Assembly (NCBI RefSeq): GCF_026262505.1
Contig: NC_067208.1
Location: 10,549,962 to 10,613,961, forward strand
Direction: 5' to 3'
From: Trichomonas vaginalis G3
Lineage: Eukaryota > Parabasalia > Trichomonadida > Trichomonadidae
DNA: 64,000 nt
The notes beneath the pieces were generated by a model. It worked only from the letters and a program-made list of their open reading frames with translations. It was not told the DNA's origin and ran no database searches. The translations under genes and the position numbers were made by a program. Of the stretch, positions 37,426-47,910 are shown one piece after another; position 1 is the stretch's first letter, and each line of letters opens with the position of its first letter.

Positions 37426-38286
37426 ATGTCAACATTAGAGAACACAACAACTGCTATCGTTCATGAAGTCATAAATGAAGAATACGAGTACATACAATAT
37501 AACAAACAGTTACGTCTCATTCGTTCTGTCAAAGACGACATGTATCAAATGCAAAGTATAATGACGGCTTGTTTTGCTCCAGATACTAAGCTTCCTAAAG
37601 ACTGGTTTAGGAACCAAAGCACCATAGAACTATTAAGTGAAGCACAGCGAGACGTACTTTTTTCTGAAAACAGTGAAGAACAGCGAGTAGGTAAAAAATC
37701 CCAGTCGCCAAAACTCTATGAAAACCGTGAAAAATTGCCAAACGGTTTGAGAGGATATTATGTTCATAGACTTTTAGTAAATGCAGTTGCAATGTGGGCT
37801 TCACCACGTTATGCTTGGAATATTTACAAACTTCTTGACGAACTTCACAGACAAGAACGTGGAGAGATGGAAAAGAAACTTCAAGCAAAAGATGAAGTCA
37901 TTGAATCCAAAGACAAAAGCATACAGAAAAGAATACCACGTTCAGTACCAAAAGGAAAGGAAAAGAGTTATAAGTATATGATTTACGCTGAAGAGATGGA
38001 AAATGAAGAAGATAAAGATATGGTTATGTTACATTTAGTCAGAAGAAACAACAAGAGCTTTTATGACTTAGCTAAGATATATAAATCTGACAGAAACTGG
38101 TTCTATCGTGAAAACTTACCGATTTCAATGACACCGAATGAGCAAATAAAGGAAATTGTCAAAAATACTCTTCCTCAAACACACTATGACATCAAAGGTT
38201 GCACAATACTTACCTTCAAAGAAGACTTACCATTACTGAAGGAAAAAATAACAGAATATTTCGATAACTTCAAAGAGGAAGAATGA
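37426..38286 (+). CDS. KilA-N-like protein, element C
   Basis: 286 residues from the ATG at 37,426 (MSTLENTTTAIVHEVINEEY); a longer in-frame lead to the left has no ATG in phase nearby and lies in the T-rich leader. The segment YENREKLPNGLRGYYVHRLL, then VNAVAMWASPRYAWNIYKLL, is the end of a KilA-N DNA-binding domain ('G.YVH..L...A.W.SP.FA'). A charged helical linker and a C-terminal domain (KYMIYAEEMENEEDKDMVML...) follow, as in KilA-N proteins of large DNA viruses. Likely a DNA-binding accessory or regulatory protein. A scrap of a relative lies at 10,195-10,270. Looks whole. Confidence 0.65.
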   Translation: MSTLENTTTAIVHEVINEEYEYIQYNKQLRLIRSVKDDMYQMQSIMTACFAPDTKLPKDWFRNQSTIELLSEAQRDVLFSENSEEQRVGKKSQSPKLYENREKLPNGLRGYYVHRLLVNAVAMWASPRYAWNIYKLLDELHRQERGEMEKKLQAKDEVIESKDKSIQKRIPRSVPKGKEKSYKYMIYAEEMENEEDKDMVMLHLVRRNNKSFYDLAKIYKSDRNWFYRENLPISMTPNEQIKEIVKNTLPQTHYDIKGCTILTFKEDLPLLKEKITEYFDNFKEEE

Positions 38287-38339
38287 AGTCACGACAACAT
38301 TAACGAAGAAGTCACGACAACATTAACGAAGAGAGAATG

Positions 38340-38393
38340 AGGTGAGAAAACGGGTGACATCTCACCTCTTCACCAAAAATATATTTTTGGTTA
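38340..38393 (-). repeat. Structured intergenic repeat, GGTGA version, copy 4
   Basis: GAGGTGAGAAAACGGGTGAC leads CATCTCACCTC and CACCAAAAATATATTTTTGG. Placed between the convergent KilA-N and acidic-tailed genes, directly after two copies of GAAGTCACGACAACATTAACG. It has one direct repeat fewer than the other copies. Confidence 0.75.
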
Positions 38394-38864
38394 AATAGCT
38401 TCAGGGTCAATTTCTTCAACCATTTCACTTCCTTCGTCAATGTCAATTGAAGCTTCTTCAACCTTTGGTAAGAACTTTTGTATAACATCTTTGTTCGTTA
38501 TTGTCTTCAGAGATGAAGGATAATATTTCACATTTGTTTCACCCTTCTTATATTCTTTCTGTTCGGAAAGATTCATAGCAATACTGAAGAAGTCAATGTT
38601 AGAGTTCTTTATAACAGTATAATGAGTATCTTTGACATTCACGAAGAAACCCTTTTGTTTCAAAACTACTGCTAACTCTTGTGAAGTATAACGTTTGCGG
38701 TCAATGACGATAGCTAATGGTCTGACATACTGACCAAACTTAGATTCTTTCACAAACTTCTTGTTAAAGATAATATTAACATTTGAAGCATTATTGAACT
38801 CATTCTTGATGGCAGTAGCGAGAGCATTGTATGAAAAGAACTTGCAATCTTGCATGTGTTTCAT
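38391..38864 (-). CDS. Acidic-tailed conserved protein, element C
   Basis: 157 residues from the ATG at 38,864 (MKHMQDCKFFSYNALATAIK). A compact alpha/beta body with VRPLAIVIDRKRYTSQELAV, a central basic patch, and an acidic tail (EASIDIDEGSEMVEEIDPEA). Size, tail and neighbourhood parallel the block A gene at 8,390-8,809. It is divergent from the polymerase gene with 90 bp between starts, so the two may be co-regulated. Single-stranded DNA binding is one possibility, not demonstrated. Looks whole. Confidence 0.5.
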   Translation of the reverse strand: MKHMQDCKFFSYNALATAIKNEFNNASNVNIIFNKKFVKESKFGQYVRPLAIVIDRKRYTSQELAVVLKQKGFFVNVKDTHYTVIKNSNIDFFSIAMNLSEQKEYKKGETNVKYYPSSLKTITNKDVIQKFLPKVEEASIDIDEGSEMVEEIDPEAI

Positions 38865-38955
38865 TAAAATAAAAATATTAAATTATTTTGAAAAATAACT
38901 TAAAAAAATCTAATCTAATTTTTTCGAAAAAATATTTTTTTATTTCCTACTAAAG

Positions 38956-41900
38956 ATGTATCGGAAGTTGTCTAAGTTAGAACACTCGGAAATAAAACAA
39001 CTTCTTACAGAAGCTAATATAGATGTTGCAAAGCATTACGCAACAAACAAAAAAGCACTCGCTGACTTCATTAAAGACTACAATGGTGCAATAAGTTATG
39101 ATAGAATTCATGAGTTCATAAAGCCGCAACGCGGCGAGGACGAAGTCCATGCAAGAGCATTTCCTTTAAATGACATTGCTATTGACTTATATCATAGACG
39201 TTCAGTACCTCATGAAGTAAGAAGAGAAATGTTTGACATAACAAATGCAAACGTTGGTGAAACAAGAAGAGCTGTACCACATGAAGTAAGAAGAGAAATG
39301 TTTGACATAACAAATGCAAACGTTGGTGAAACACGAAAGAGAGATGACACACTGAAACAACAGAGAAGAGAGATGTTTAAGAGCGCTATAGAACAAGTTC
39401 GCAAAGCTAACGATGTCATTCGTTCCATTGACGACAAACCAAAAGAAGGTGAGAGATGGTTAAAGAAAGATGAAGAGAATAGGAAGAGAAATGTGAAGAC
39501 AGGTAATAGACTCATTGACTTTAACATCGAAGCTTTAGATGAACCGAACAGAGACTACTTACACAAACATTTCGGTAAGGTTTTCATGAGACTCTTAGAG
39601 AAAATTAAAATAAACTCACAACAGAGATGGATGGTATGTTATAAACTTGGTGGAAAGTATGAATGTTCTACGTTAAACCTCAATAATATTGGAACATTAC
39701 TACATCAGCTCTTGAAGGAGAACTTTATATCAGAGATAGAAGCAAATGCCGCAGGTATTGTTGAAATGCACTATGACTTCTTCTTGACAAACATAAAGAA
39801 TCTTACCGAAATAAAGATGTATGATTTAACAGAATATGAAGGCTTAACGATGTCAGATGTAAAGAAAGGCAAACCAAAAAAGAGACCATATAGAGATGAA
39901 AGCACACTGACAAATGACCAGAAAGCCATTTTGGAAGCTCTTAAGCAAACAGGAAACCCAGCACTTATAGAAAGCTTTTGGAAAGATAATGGTGAAAAGA
40001 AGTTTTATAAGAAGAGAAGCGGTCAGTTATGGAAGTATCTTTGCACATTACCTATAAATCTTGAACGCTACCAAATCTTCAATGAACTGAACAAAAGAAC
40101 TGCAACTTATGACAGAGGACAATTGTTTCGTTTATGCTTGCATTCAGGCTGGAGTAAATGAAGAAACTATTGACCACATGAGAGAAGTCATTCGTGTTAG
40201 AGACTTTCCTCAAAGTAAAGTACAAGAAATTTCTGACGCAACTGGTATATCATTTAATGTTACCATTGGTTATTTCAATGACTCAAGACATAATGAAATA
40301 AAGAGATATATACCAAAAGAATGCGAAACTGTTAGAACTATTGACTTACTTCTTGTTGAAGACCACTACATGCTAAATGAAAGACTTCCAATGACAACAT
40401 ACTTTCATTCGAAACTATAAAGAAATTCTCAAAGCTTGTGGTGGAATGAACATTGAGAAACAGATGAAGATTTATACAAAGAGAGAAGATAAATATGTAG
40501 TTCGTTATGATAGAACAACACCGTTATGGGATGTTATGAAAACATTGTGGGAGTGCAAATATTTCGAACCTATTTCTTATGGAGAACTTTTCACATATAC
40601 TACTGACTTATATAAACAGAACCTTGCACCATTTAAAGATTTGACATATGCTCCAAAGTATTGTGTACAACTGAAGAAGAAAGCAGAGTCAAAAGAAGTA
40701 AATAAAGCTAAATGTAAATTCATTCCTGAGCACGTTTTCTTTGCTGACTTTGAGTGTAGTACGGATGGCTTTCATAAAGCTTTTAACATCTGTTATGACA
40801 GTGAAGATGGTTCAGTGAGTGAAAGCATTTGGGGTCAAAACTGTGCAACAGAATTTTTGGAAAGACTTCCTGACAAGAGTTTAATATATTTCCATAACCT
40901 CAGTTATGACATAAACTTCATCTTAAGACACATGACAGAAGTGAAAGGAACTCCCATCATTAAAGGTTCACGAACAATGCAAATAACTGGTTTATATAAA
41001 GGACGGGCAATTATTATAAAAGACTCTTACAGTGTTATAAATAAGAAGCTTAAACTATTTCCTGCTATGTTTAACTTACAAACAGGACCGAAAGAAGTAT
41101 TTCCATATAACTACTACAGCAGTGTTTTGTTAGCAAATGACAACAGAACTGGTGTCATTTCTGAAGCATGTAAGTTTATCCATGATGCAGATACATTTGA
41201 AGAACATAGATTCCATCAAAGGTTGCAGAATAGATGAAAACCACTTCGACTTAGAAAAATATAGCACGTTTTACTGCAAACAAGATGTAAGAATTTTAAG
41301 AGAAGGTTTTGTAAAGTTCCGCAATGACTTATTGAAAGAGTTTGATTTAAACGTTTATGACTACGTTAGTATTTGTTCTATTGCTAACAAATTGTTTGAG
41401 AACAGAGTATACTTCCCGAATGGAAATCTTTATGACCTCTCAAATAAACCAAGAGAATTTATTTCGAGATGCATTCAAGGTGGAAGATGTATGTTGTCAG
41501 ATAACATGAAACAAAAGAGCAAAAAGAAACTCATTGCTGACTTCGACACTGTTTCATTATATCCTTCAGCTATAGCAAGACTTTATACTTTAGAAGGTAT
41601 TCCAAAAGTATTGAAGGATGAGATGTTAAGCACAGAGTATCTCATGAGACATTTATTCGATGATGACCAAAAGGAACCCATTGGTGAAAAGTTTATGTCT
41701 GGCTTCTTTGTTCTCATTAAGATAACAGAGATTGGTATACCCAGACACTTTCCTTTAATAGTTTGTGACCCTGAACTAAATCCAGAACTTAATGTTCCCA
41801 GAAGTTCAAACACTTGCTGTTTAATGTATGTTGACCATATAACATTACAAGACCTCATAAAATATCAAGGTGTCAAATGTGAAGTGTTGCAAGGATACTA

Positions 41901-42801
41901 TTACGATGGAAACAGAGATATGAGAATAAGAGATGAAGTAAAGAAGTTGTTTGAGTTAAGGTTAAAGTATAAGAAAGAAGGAAATCCTTTGCAAGAAATT
42001 ATAAAACTCATTCTGAACAGCATTTATGGCAAAACTATTCTATCTCCTATTGAGTCAAAAATAACCATAGTAAATGACAAAGATGCTATAAGATATGCTA
42101 TAAGAAATTACAACCATATAGTGAAGTTCGAAGGTTTGGATGGTTCAGATAAAACTATTTTCAAGCTAACGAAAAGCATTTGCAGACACTTTAACTTCTG
42201 TCCACTTGGTGTTAATATTCTGTCTATGTCAAAACGTATTATGAATGAAGTATTCTGTACTGCAGAGGACATGGGACTTCAAATATTTTACCAGGACTGT
42301 GATAGCATGCATATTTTCAATGAAGACATACCAAAGCTTGCAGCAGAGTTTAAGAAGAGATACGGTCGCGAACTTATAGGAAAGAACCTTGGTCAATTTC
42401 ATTCTGACTTCGCAGAAATAACACCTGGAAAACAAAGTTTAGCATACAAGTCAATATTTTGTGGAAAGAAGACTTACATAGACTTACTCACGAATGATTT
42501 AAATGAAGTTGCATTTCATGCACGTTGCAAAGGTGTCAAACAAGACGTCCTTGCTTTAACAGCAAATGAAATGTTTCCTGAATCTATACAATGCTATTAC
42601 AATGAAGATAAGAACATTCACATACCTGTTGGAACATATGACAAAGACTCTGAGTTCAGTTTAATGAAACTTTACAAAGCACTTCATGATGGTCAAGAGA
42701 TTGGATTTGACTTATGTAAGTCTTCTAGTCCTTGCTTTGCTGAAAAGTTTAACTTCTCAATAACGACTAAAACAAGCTTTATTCGTAAGTTGAAGTTCTG
42801 A
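38956..42801 (+). pseudogene. Protein-primed DNA polymerase B, element C
   Basis: The replicative polymerase of Polintons, family B, which starts from a protein primer. The exonuclease motifs are FADFECSTDGFHK (Exo I), YFHNLSYDINFI (Exo II) and FYCKQDVRIL (Exo III). The polymerase motifs are DFDTVSLYPSAIA (A), LILNSIYGKTI (B) and YQDCDSMHI (C, with DCDS for the common DTDS). The N-terminal region of about 400 residues is typical of Polintons and contains a 23-residue tandem duplication (39,205-39,342). The start at 38,956 (MYRKLSKLEHSEIKQLLTEA) follows a T-rich run. About 1,280 codons in span. Broken, about two or three breaks. Confidence 0.9.
39205..39342 (+). repeat. 69-bp tandem duplication inside the polymerase gene
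   Basis: Two copies of a 69-bp unit beginning GTACC(T/A)CATGAAGTAAG, coding twice for VPHEVRREMFDITNANVGET and three further residues. The copies are nearly identical and in phase, so the duplication is recent. Confidence 0.9.
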
Positions 42802-42869
42802 GGTCATTTATTTTTGTCAGCAATGAGGTCATTCGTGATAAAAATAATGAGGTCATATATTTTTGTCAT

Positions 42870-43436
42870 TTATGTATAACCATTGTCTCTCTTAAACTTT
42901 GCAATAGACAGCTTTGTTCTTCTTCCTTCTACATCTGTAATGTTTATATAATCTTTGTTATACTGTCTTAAGACATTCATTCGTCTGTATTGAGTTCCCA
43001 TGAAATAGTAAAAGGCATCTTCACTTGGGACATAGTAGTAGTTCTCTAACGTGTGATATGAGTATTGTATAATTTCAACAGCGTCTTCAGGAAGAGAGTC
43101 AACAATGTCAAACCAATAGCCATTTGAACCAGAAATATTTCTCATGTTTTCTCTTCTTGTCGTCCATCTTAAGTTCGAGATATGAAAGTCTCCTCTGTCT
43201 CTGTTTATATGGTCTACTTCACGAAGTCCTTCAGGGTTCGGAATGAAAGTTTCTGCAACTATTCTATGTTTCATCAGCTTGTGTTTGTTTAAATTTACAC
43301 AAATATAACCATCTCCTTGGTCAAACTCACTAACAACTCTTTTATTGCTTATACGTCTAATTGGATAAGGGTACTCTGAAAAGATTTCATAGTCATTGTC
43401 ATGTTCGAGTGTTTGCCAATGTCCTTCACCTTCCAT
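42870..43436 (-). CDS. NUMOD4/HNH homing-type endonuclease, element C
   Basis: 188 residues from the ATG at 43,436; the first 90 hold the signature. WQTLEHDNDYEIFSEYPYPI is the NUMOD4 motif. KHRIVAETFIPNP and then VDHINRDRGDFHISNLRW (residues 74-91) is the HNH nuclease core with H, D, N and H in place, and WTTRRENMRN closes it. The last 90 residues are a DNA-recognition-type tail. Such free-standing enzymes nick or cut a target and promote gene spread. It stands just after the polymerase, convergent with it, and the leader is TTTTTATTTGAGTGAAAGGC. Looks whole. Confidence 0.8.
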   Translation of the reverse strand: MEGEGHWQTLEHDNDYEIFSEYPYPIRRISNKRVVSEFDQGDGYICVNLNKHKLMKHRIVAETFIPNPEGLREVDHINRDRGDFHISNLRWTTRRENMRNISGSNGYWFDIVDSLPEDAVEIIQYSYHTLENYYYVPSEDAFYYFMGTQYRRMNVLRQYNKDYINITDVEGRRTKLSIAKFKRDNGYT

Positions 43437-43479
43437 GCCTTTCACTCAAATAAAAATTTTCAGAAAAAATAAAACTAGC

Positions 43480-44329
43480 GTAGATTTTACAATACTGCAA
43501 TGGTAGAGTTTAAGAGTTGTGCTTCAATGTAGAGACAGTCCTTATGGTCTGGAGGCAAGAACACTGGACATTTATGGTCATGAGTGGAGTACATGTCTAT
43601 CCAAAACTCACGATTGAAGCCAGTTAATTTATAGTATTTAGGGTTAGGAAGTGGTGAAGTTCTTGTATGACCAATGAACTCATTTTCAACGCCTTTGGCT
43701 ATATTAGAGTAAAGTATTGCTTGCTTTCTATCCCAAATGCCAGGTGTTACAATCTTGAAAATTCATTTTCCTCGGAAGCATTGCATCATAATTGAAACAT
43801 TCTTGAATCATCACTTGGTTCAGAGATTTGAAATCTTATACGTAATGGATTTTTTTTCTCTTTAGCGACTTCATTGAATGGTGAGAATACAATGATTGAC
43901 AGTCATGTTTCCATCTTCATTTCATTAAATTCATAATGAAAGTCTATAAGTTGTGGCTGACTACCTTTTCTTTCAGTTGTGCAAGAAATCACGTAAAGGC
44001 TGTTAAAGTTTGTACTTCAATGTTGAACTTTTTCTCGAACATCTCATTAAATGAAATCATACATTGTTGCAATGTTGTATCGTCTTTAAAGTATTTGTAT
44101 ATGTGAATGTTTTGGCGCTTAAAGACTGTTCGTCATTTTCTATCTCGACTTGAAGTATAAAGTCAACCTTTCTGAAAGCACGTGTTATATACATATGTTA
44201 TGCCAATGTACTTCTCTTCATTTATGTTCACAATCCAGTCTGTTGGAAACTTAAACGTTACTCTGTTCCCTTTATTTTGACGTCAGGGTTTTCACTACTG
44301 AAAACAGATAAAGGTATTTGTCTATACAT
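43480..44329 (-). pseudogene. Heavily decayed gene, element C
   Basis: It starts at an ATG at 44,329 (MYRQIPLSVFSSENPDVKIK) behind TTTTTATCCGAACTAA, a good copy of the T-run leader. Readable pieces include RAFRKVDFILQVEIENDEQS. About 280 codons in span, beta-rich in style like the other particle proteins, in a stretch that lies before the capsid gene. Not recognised further. Broken, ten or more breaks. Confidence 0.4.
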
Positions 44330-44344
44330 TTAGTTCGGATAAAA

Positions 44345-44605
44345 ATAAACCATTTACTCTTTCTTTGCTTCAGCTTCCTTTGCTTTTGCTTCTTCTCTAG
44401 CTTTTTTCGCCAGCAAACGTGGTTCTTCTGTCTTCCAGCAGCTAATGCAGCTAGTTGTTTTTTCACTAAGTTTTCTCTTTGGCTTCTGGCTTTGTTCTGG
44501 TTTTTGTTCCTTCAGTTCGGATAAAATTTGTTACGAATTTCTTTCTTCAATGCTTCAACATCTATGACCCCTTGGGTCTTGTCCGTAGGGCTTGTCTGAG
44601 TCATT
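44345..44605 (-). pseudogene. Lys/Ala/Glu-rich helical protein remnant, element C
   Basis: A minus-strand stretch rich in Lys, Ala, Gln and Glu, opening near 44,605 (MTQTSPTDKTQGVIDVEALK) and ending in a highly charged single helix of about 30 residues. Probably a small coiled-coil or DNA-binding protein. Broken, about two breaks. Confidence 0.35.
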
Positions 44606-44647
44606 TGACTGTAGATAAAACTAAATTAAAACTTTAACCGATGTAAA

Positions 44648-45075
44648 ATGAGCTTGTCAAAATCAGAACGAGAGTCTATATTAAATGACGCCAGAGGAAT
44701 ACAACATCCTTTCTATTATGTAAGTCAGAGTAAAGATGGTAAAATATATGTAAGAAAAAAAGGTTCATTAGCGAATACAGAGAGCGACAACATTAAGGTG
44801 CATGGCAAGGGCGAAGCCCACGAAGCCCATATAAAACCTTCTGTACAAACTGAGCCACCAAAAGAACAAGAAGAAAAGAAGCCAGATGTACTTTCAATAA
44901 CGAACCAAGAGCTTATTGCAAAGTTCGTGAATTTCATTGAAAGCAAACCGAGTCAAAGAACCCTGACCCGCCAGTGAAAGAAGTCGAGACAAAAGAGAAT
45001 GTACAGTTCATTGAAAATGTCAAGAAACAACTTCCACCACGAATACCAAGAAGAAGAGTGAGAATAATGAAGTAA
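44648..45075 (+). pseudogene. Conserved Polinton protein before the capsid gene, element C
   Basis: Opens MSLSKSERESILNDARGIQH, homologous to the block B gene at 17,446-18,030 (LTDEEKNSIIESARSGN). The middle is Lys/Glu/Pro-rich with a short HGKGEAHEAH stretch, and the end is basic (PRIPRRRVRIMK). It is followed within 30 bp by the capsid gene, which suggests co-expression. Broken, about one break. Confidence 0.5.
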
Positions 45076-45102
45076 ATAGATATTTTTATCTGAAGTAAAT
45101 AC

Positions 45103-46675
45103 ATGCAGAACGAACAGTTAAACGAATTTACTCCAGCAGAGCATATTCATCAGATTCGCTCATATTTCGATATCATAGACAATGCAGTTCAAATTGGTGA
45201 CACTAATAGAAAATATTCTGACGCAAAGATTCCATCACAACCTGGAACTGCTAAAGATAACACATGGGTAACATTCAATCTCTCACCTCCTGGTGAAAAT
45301 ATGTTGGACCTTTACAATACATTCATTACGTATAAAATGGAAGGTCAATTTATTGCAGATAAAGAAATTGGTTCAGGTTCCAATAAAACAAACCCACCAG
45401 GATTTTGGATTGGTTTCGATGACGCTTTCTATGCAGTTGCTGGATATCAAATCCTTGCAAATGGTCGTATCGTATATTCTCAAGACAATGCAAGAGAAGA
45501 AGCATATATAACTTCAAACTCACAAACTACCGAACAAATAAAGAAGTAGATGTTTTCTCAAAGACTCGACATGAAGATGTATGGAGTCATTCGGGAACAT
45601 GCAGAACAGGACAAATTGTTAGTGGTCCAATTACAGCAGGAAAATCATTTGATTTTAAACTTCGTTTAAGAATTCCTGTTAGAAAGTTTTACCATTAGAA
45701 GCTATTCGATTTATTCCAGCTTTTGCAGGAAACATTCAGCTTAAAGTAAAGTTCAGTAGCGACGCCTTACAATGCACATCTATATCTGTAAATGATATCA
45801 TTGCTTTCAATCCAACTCTTAAAGTTGCATTTGCTTCAGATTCAAATCCACCGACAAATAAATTTGTTCCATGGAATGAACCATTCACTATGATAACGAA
45901 GGCAGTAGAAGCTAGTGGAACAGTTACTATTACAACTGTAACCCAGCAACTATTTCGAACAAAGATGGATTTTAATGAATGTTTCATTCATCCAAAGTCA
46001 TTCTCTTTAGACCCTAACATTTATACAGAACTTGTAGAACACTATACAAACGAGGCTTTATGTTTTCCTGTTAAAGTTATGGATTGGATTCCTATGGACG
46101 GTTCATTCTCAAAGAATACAGATAGTTCAAGTGCAACATTTACAGCAGCTTATACGCCTATTAATGTTAAAAGTATTTGGGCACTATTTAGAAAGAAAGA
46201 CAACTATTATGTTAATTTTGAGAACCCTAAGTTTAAATATCTTCAGCTTTCCATGGGAGCTTATGGAAATATGCCTGCAGAACCTGAAAAATCATATGGA
46301 CCTGTATTTTATGAAATGGTTGCGAACGCTTGCAATACAAACAATGATATGATTGGATTTAATGAAGATGTTATGAGGTCATTGGTGGATGATGGTAGTG
46401 TGGAACATAAATGGGATAGCTATGACAACACACATTTCTTATGTGGTTTTCCAACAGAAGTGGACTTTTGCTTCCAGCAAGGTCAAACATCTACTGCTCC
46501 AATAACATACAAATTGTCTGTTAAAGGACCTATTGAACTAGCAACTGAAAATGTACCAAAGCCACTTATTGGATTTATGAGGGATTGTTGCTTTGCAATA
46601 CAAGTAAGACAGTCAGGCATACCAATAATAAGACTTGACGACTATAACTTAGCAGCGGACGACAGTGAGGAATAA
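45103..46675 (+). pseudogene. Major capsid protein-like gene, element C
   Basis: From the ATG at 45,103 (MQNEQLNEFTPAEHIHQIRS) behind ATATTTTTATCTGAAGTAAA. About 520 codons of beta-rich sequence in two similar-sized halves, the size and style of the double-jelly-roll capsid protein of Polintons. Features seen: IPSQPGTAKDNTWVTFNLSP and then LDLYNTFITYKMEG early; WIPMDGSFSKNTDSSSATFT, WALFRKKDNYYVNFENPKF and LRLDDYNLA-like later parts. It contains long glycine-poor strands and no membrane segment. The gene order (before a one-pass membrane protein) fits a structural role. The assignment rests on size, style and context. Broken, about two breaks. Confidence 0.6.
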
Positions 46676-46705
46676 AGGATGAACGTTTATTTTTAAAGCT
46701 TATAA

Positions 46706-47176
46706 ATGAGTTCTTCATCAAGCTCTCGCGAACCTTCACCATCTATGAAACAAACTTTACCAAACGATTATGGAGCACCTATTGAATATTTCTTACGAGC
46801 TGCACAATGGCAAAGAGCAGTCTCACCAAGGTTAGGTGTTCCACCAGCTCCTGTCAAAAATAGCATTTGGTCAAGTCCTTATATAAAATATGGTCTCCCA
46901 CTAGGTTTGCTAGCTACAGCAGGAGCAGTAATGATGTTGAAAAGAAACAAAGCAAATGTTATAAATAATACTGAAGTAGCTGAATTTGAACAAACTCCAA
47001 CACCATCGCCAAAACCAACGTCAAAACCAACACCTTCACAAACAACACCTTCAATGACTCCTGAACCTATGAAAGTACAAACTCCTGTTCAAAAGTCAAC
47101 TCCAAAACCGACTCCAACATTTAAACCAGAACCTACTCCTCAAATAAATCGTAAAACTCCTGCGTTTCCTTACTGA
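46706..47176 (+). CDS. One-pass membrane protein with Pro/Thr-rich tail, element C
   Basis: 156 residues from the ATG at 46,706 (MSSSSSSREPSPSMKQTLPN). A serine-rich front of 20 residues, a membrane segment at about 59-78 (YIKYGLPLGLLATAGAVMML) followed by KRNK, which fits the positive-inside rule for a tail on the cytoplasmic side, then a long PTPSPKPTSKPTPSQTTPS region that is repetitive and probably disordered. It immediately follows the capsid gene. A minor virion or membrane-docking protein would fit. Looks whole. Confidence 0.55.
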   Translation: MSSSSSSREPSPSMKQTLPNDYGAPIEYFLRAAQWQRAVSPRLGVPPAPVKNSIWSSPYIKYGLPLGLLATAGAVMMLKRNKANVINNTEVAEFEQTPTPSPKPTSKPTPSQTTPSMTPEPMKVQTPVQKSTPKPTPTFKPEPTPQINRKTPAFPY

Positions 47177-47224
47177 AAAAATAACGTTATTTTTATTTAA
47201 TATTAAAATTTTTATTTGATTGAA

Positions 47225-47461
47225 ATGACGACTAAAGTCACTGAAGCAATGAAACAAAAGTTTTTGGTAGAATACATTAAATCAGGAGCGGTTCCAGAAG
47301 GTTTTTACATTCATACTATGAAGGATGGTAGAGTTCAGTTTAGAAAGATAAAGCAACCATTAGATAGAGAAGGTATATTAAGGAAGATTAAACTTCATGA
47401 GGACAACATTGCTGAACTTAAGAAGAAGTTAGAAGAGTTGGAGAAAGGAAAAGAGTTATAA
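47225..47461 (+). CDS. Small coiled-coil protein, element C
   Basis: 78 residues from the ATG at 47,225 (MTTKVTEAMKQKFLVEYIKS), after TTTTTATTTGATTGAA. A beta-rich first half (VPEGFYIHTMKDGRVQFRKI) and a helical Leu/Lys/Glu heptad end (LHEDNIAELKKKLEELEKGK) that should form a short coiled coil. It lies just inside the right TIR. Function unknown. Looks whole. Confidence 0.5.
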   Translation: MTTKVTEAMKQKFLVEYIKSGAVPEGFYIHTMKDGRVQFRKIKQPLDREGILRKIKLHEDNIAELKKKLEELEKGKEL

Positions 47462-47467
47462 AGCAAT

Positions 47468-47538
47468 GAATTCAACGGGTGAAAAAAGAGGTGAAAAAAG
47501 AGGTGAGATTTCACCACTTCACCTAAATTTATTTTTGT
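47468..47538 (-). repeat. Structured intergenic repeat, GGTGA version, copy 5 (in the right TIR)
   Basis: Mirror copy of the one at 26,706-26,782: AACGGGTGAAAAAAGAGGTG, then the inverted pair and CACCTAAATTTATTTTTG. Confidence 0.8.
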
Positions 47539-47625
47539 GCTATGTTTTCATACGTGTGAGGGTGGTGATATCATTAATTTTAAGTTTATTTTTATATTTT
47601 ACTGAAAATTTTTATTTGGATGTAA

Positions 47626-47910
47626 ATGACAGAACAAAAGCAACTCATTCGAATTCCACAGTATAACAAACATACATTTAAACATTTATTCTTCCTTCCT
47701 GAGCATAACATGTTCTTTCAAATACATCCGAGACCAGTTGACTATACACTGACTGTTTATAAAGATAGAAATAGTTATATCATTAAACCATACGATGACG
47801 AAGGTAAGTTATGTAAATTGTACGTTAAGAAGTTAGAGAAAGTTTATGGCTTCAAGTATGACTACAATAGGGTTAACACTGATGATGAAGATATTGAGGA
47901 AAATTTATGA
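47626..47910 (+). CDS. 94-residue TIR gene, right copy
   Basis: The same 94 residues as at 26,336-26,620, reading outward towards the element's end. ATG at 47,626 after TTTTTATTTGGATGTAA. Two identical copies in the TIRs mean the gene survives as long as the ends do, and each end carries its own promoter reading outward. Family not recognised. Looks whole. Confidence 0.7.
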   Translation: MTEQKQLIRIPQYNKHTFKHLFFLPEHNMFFQIHPRPVDYTLTVYKDRNSYIIKPYDDEGKLCKLYVKKLEKVYGFKYDYNRVNTDDEDIEENL

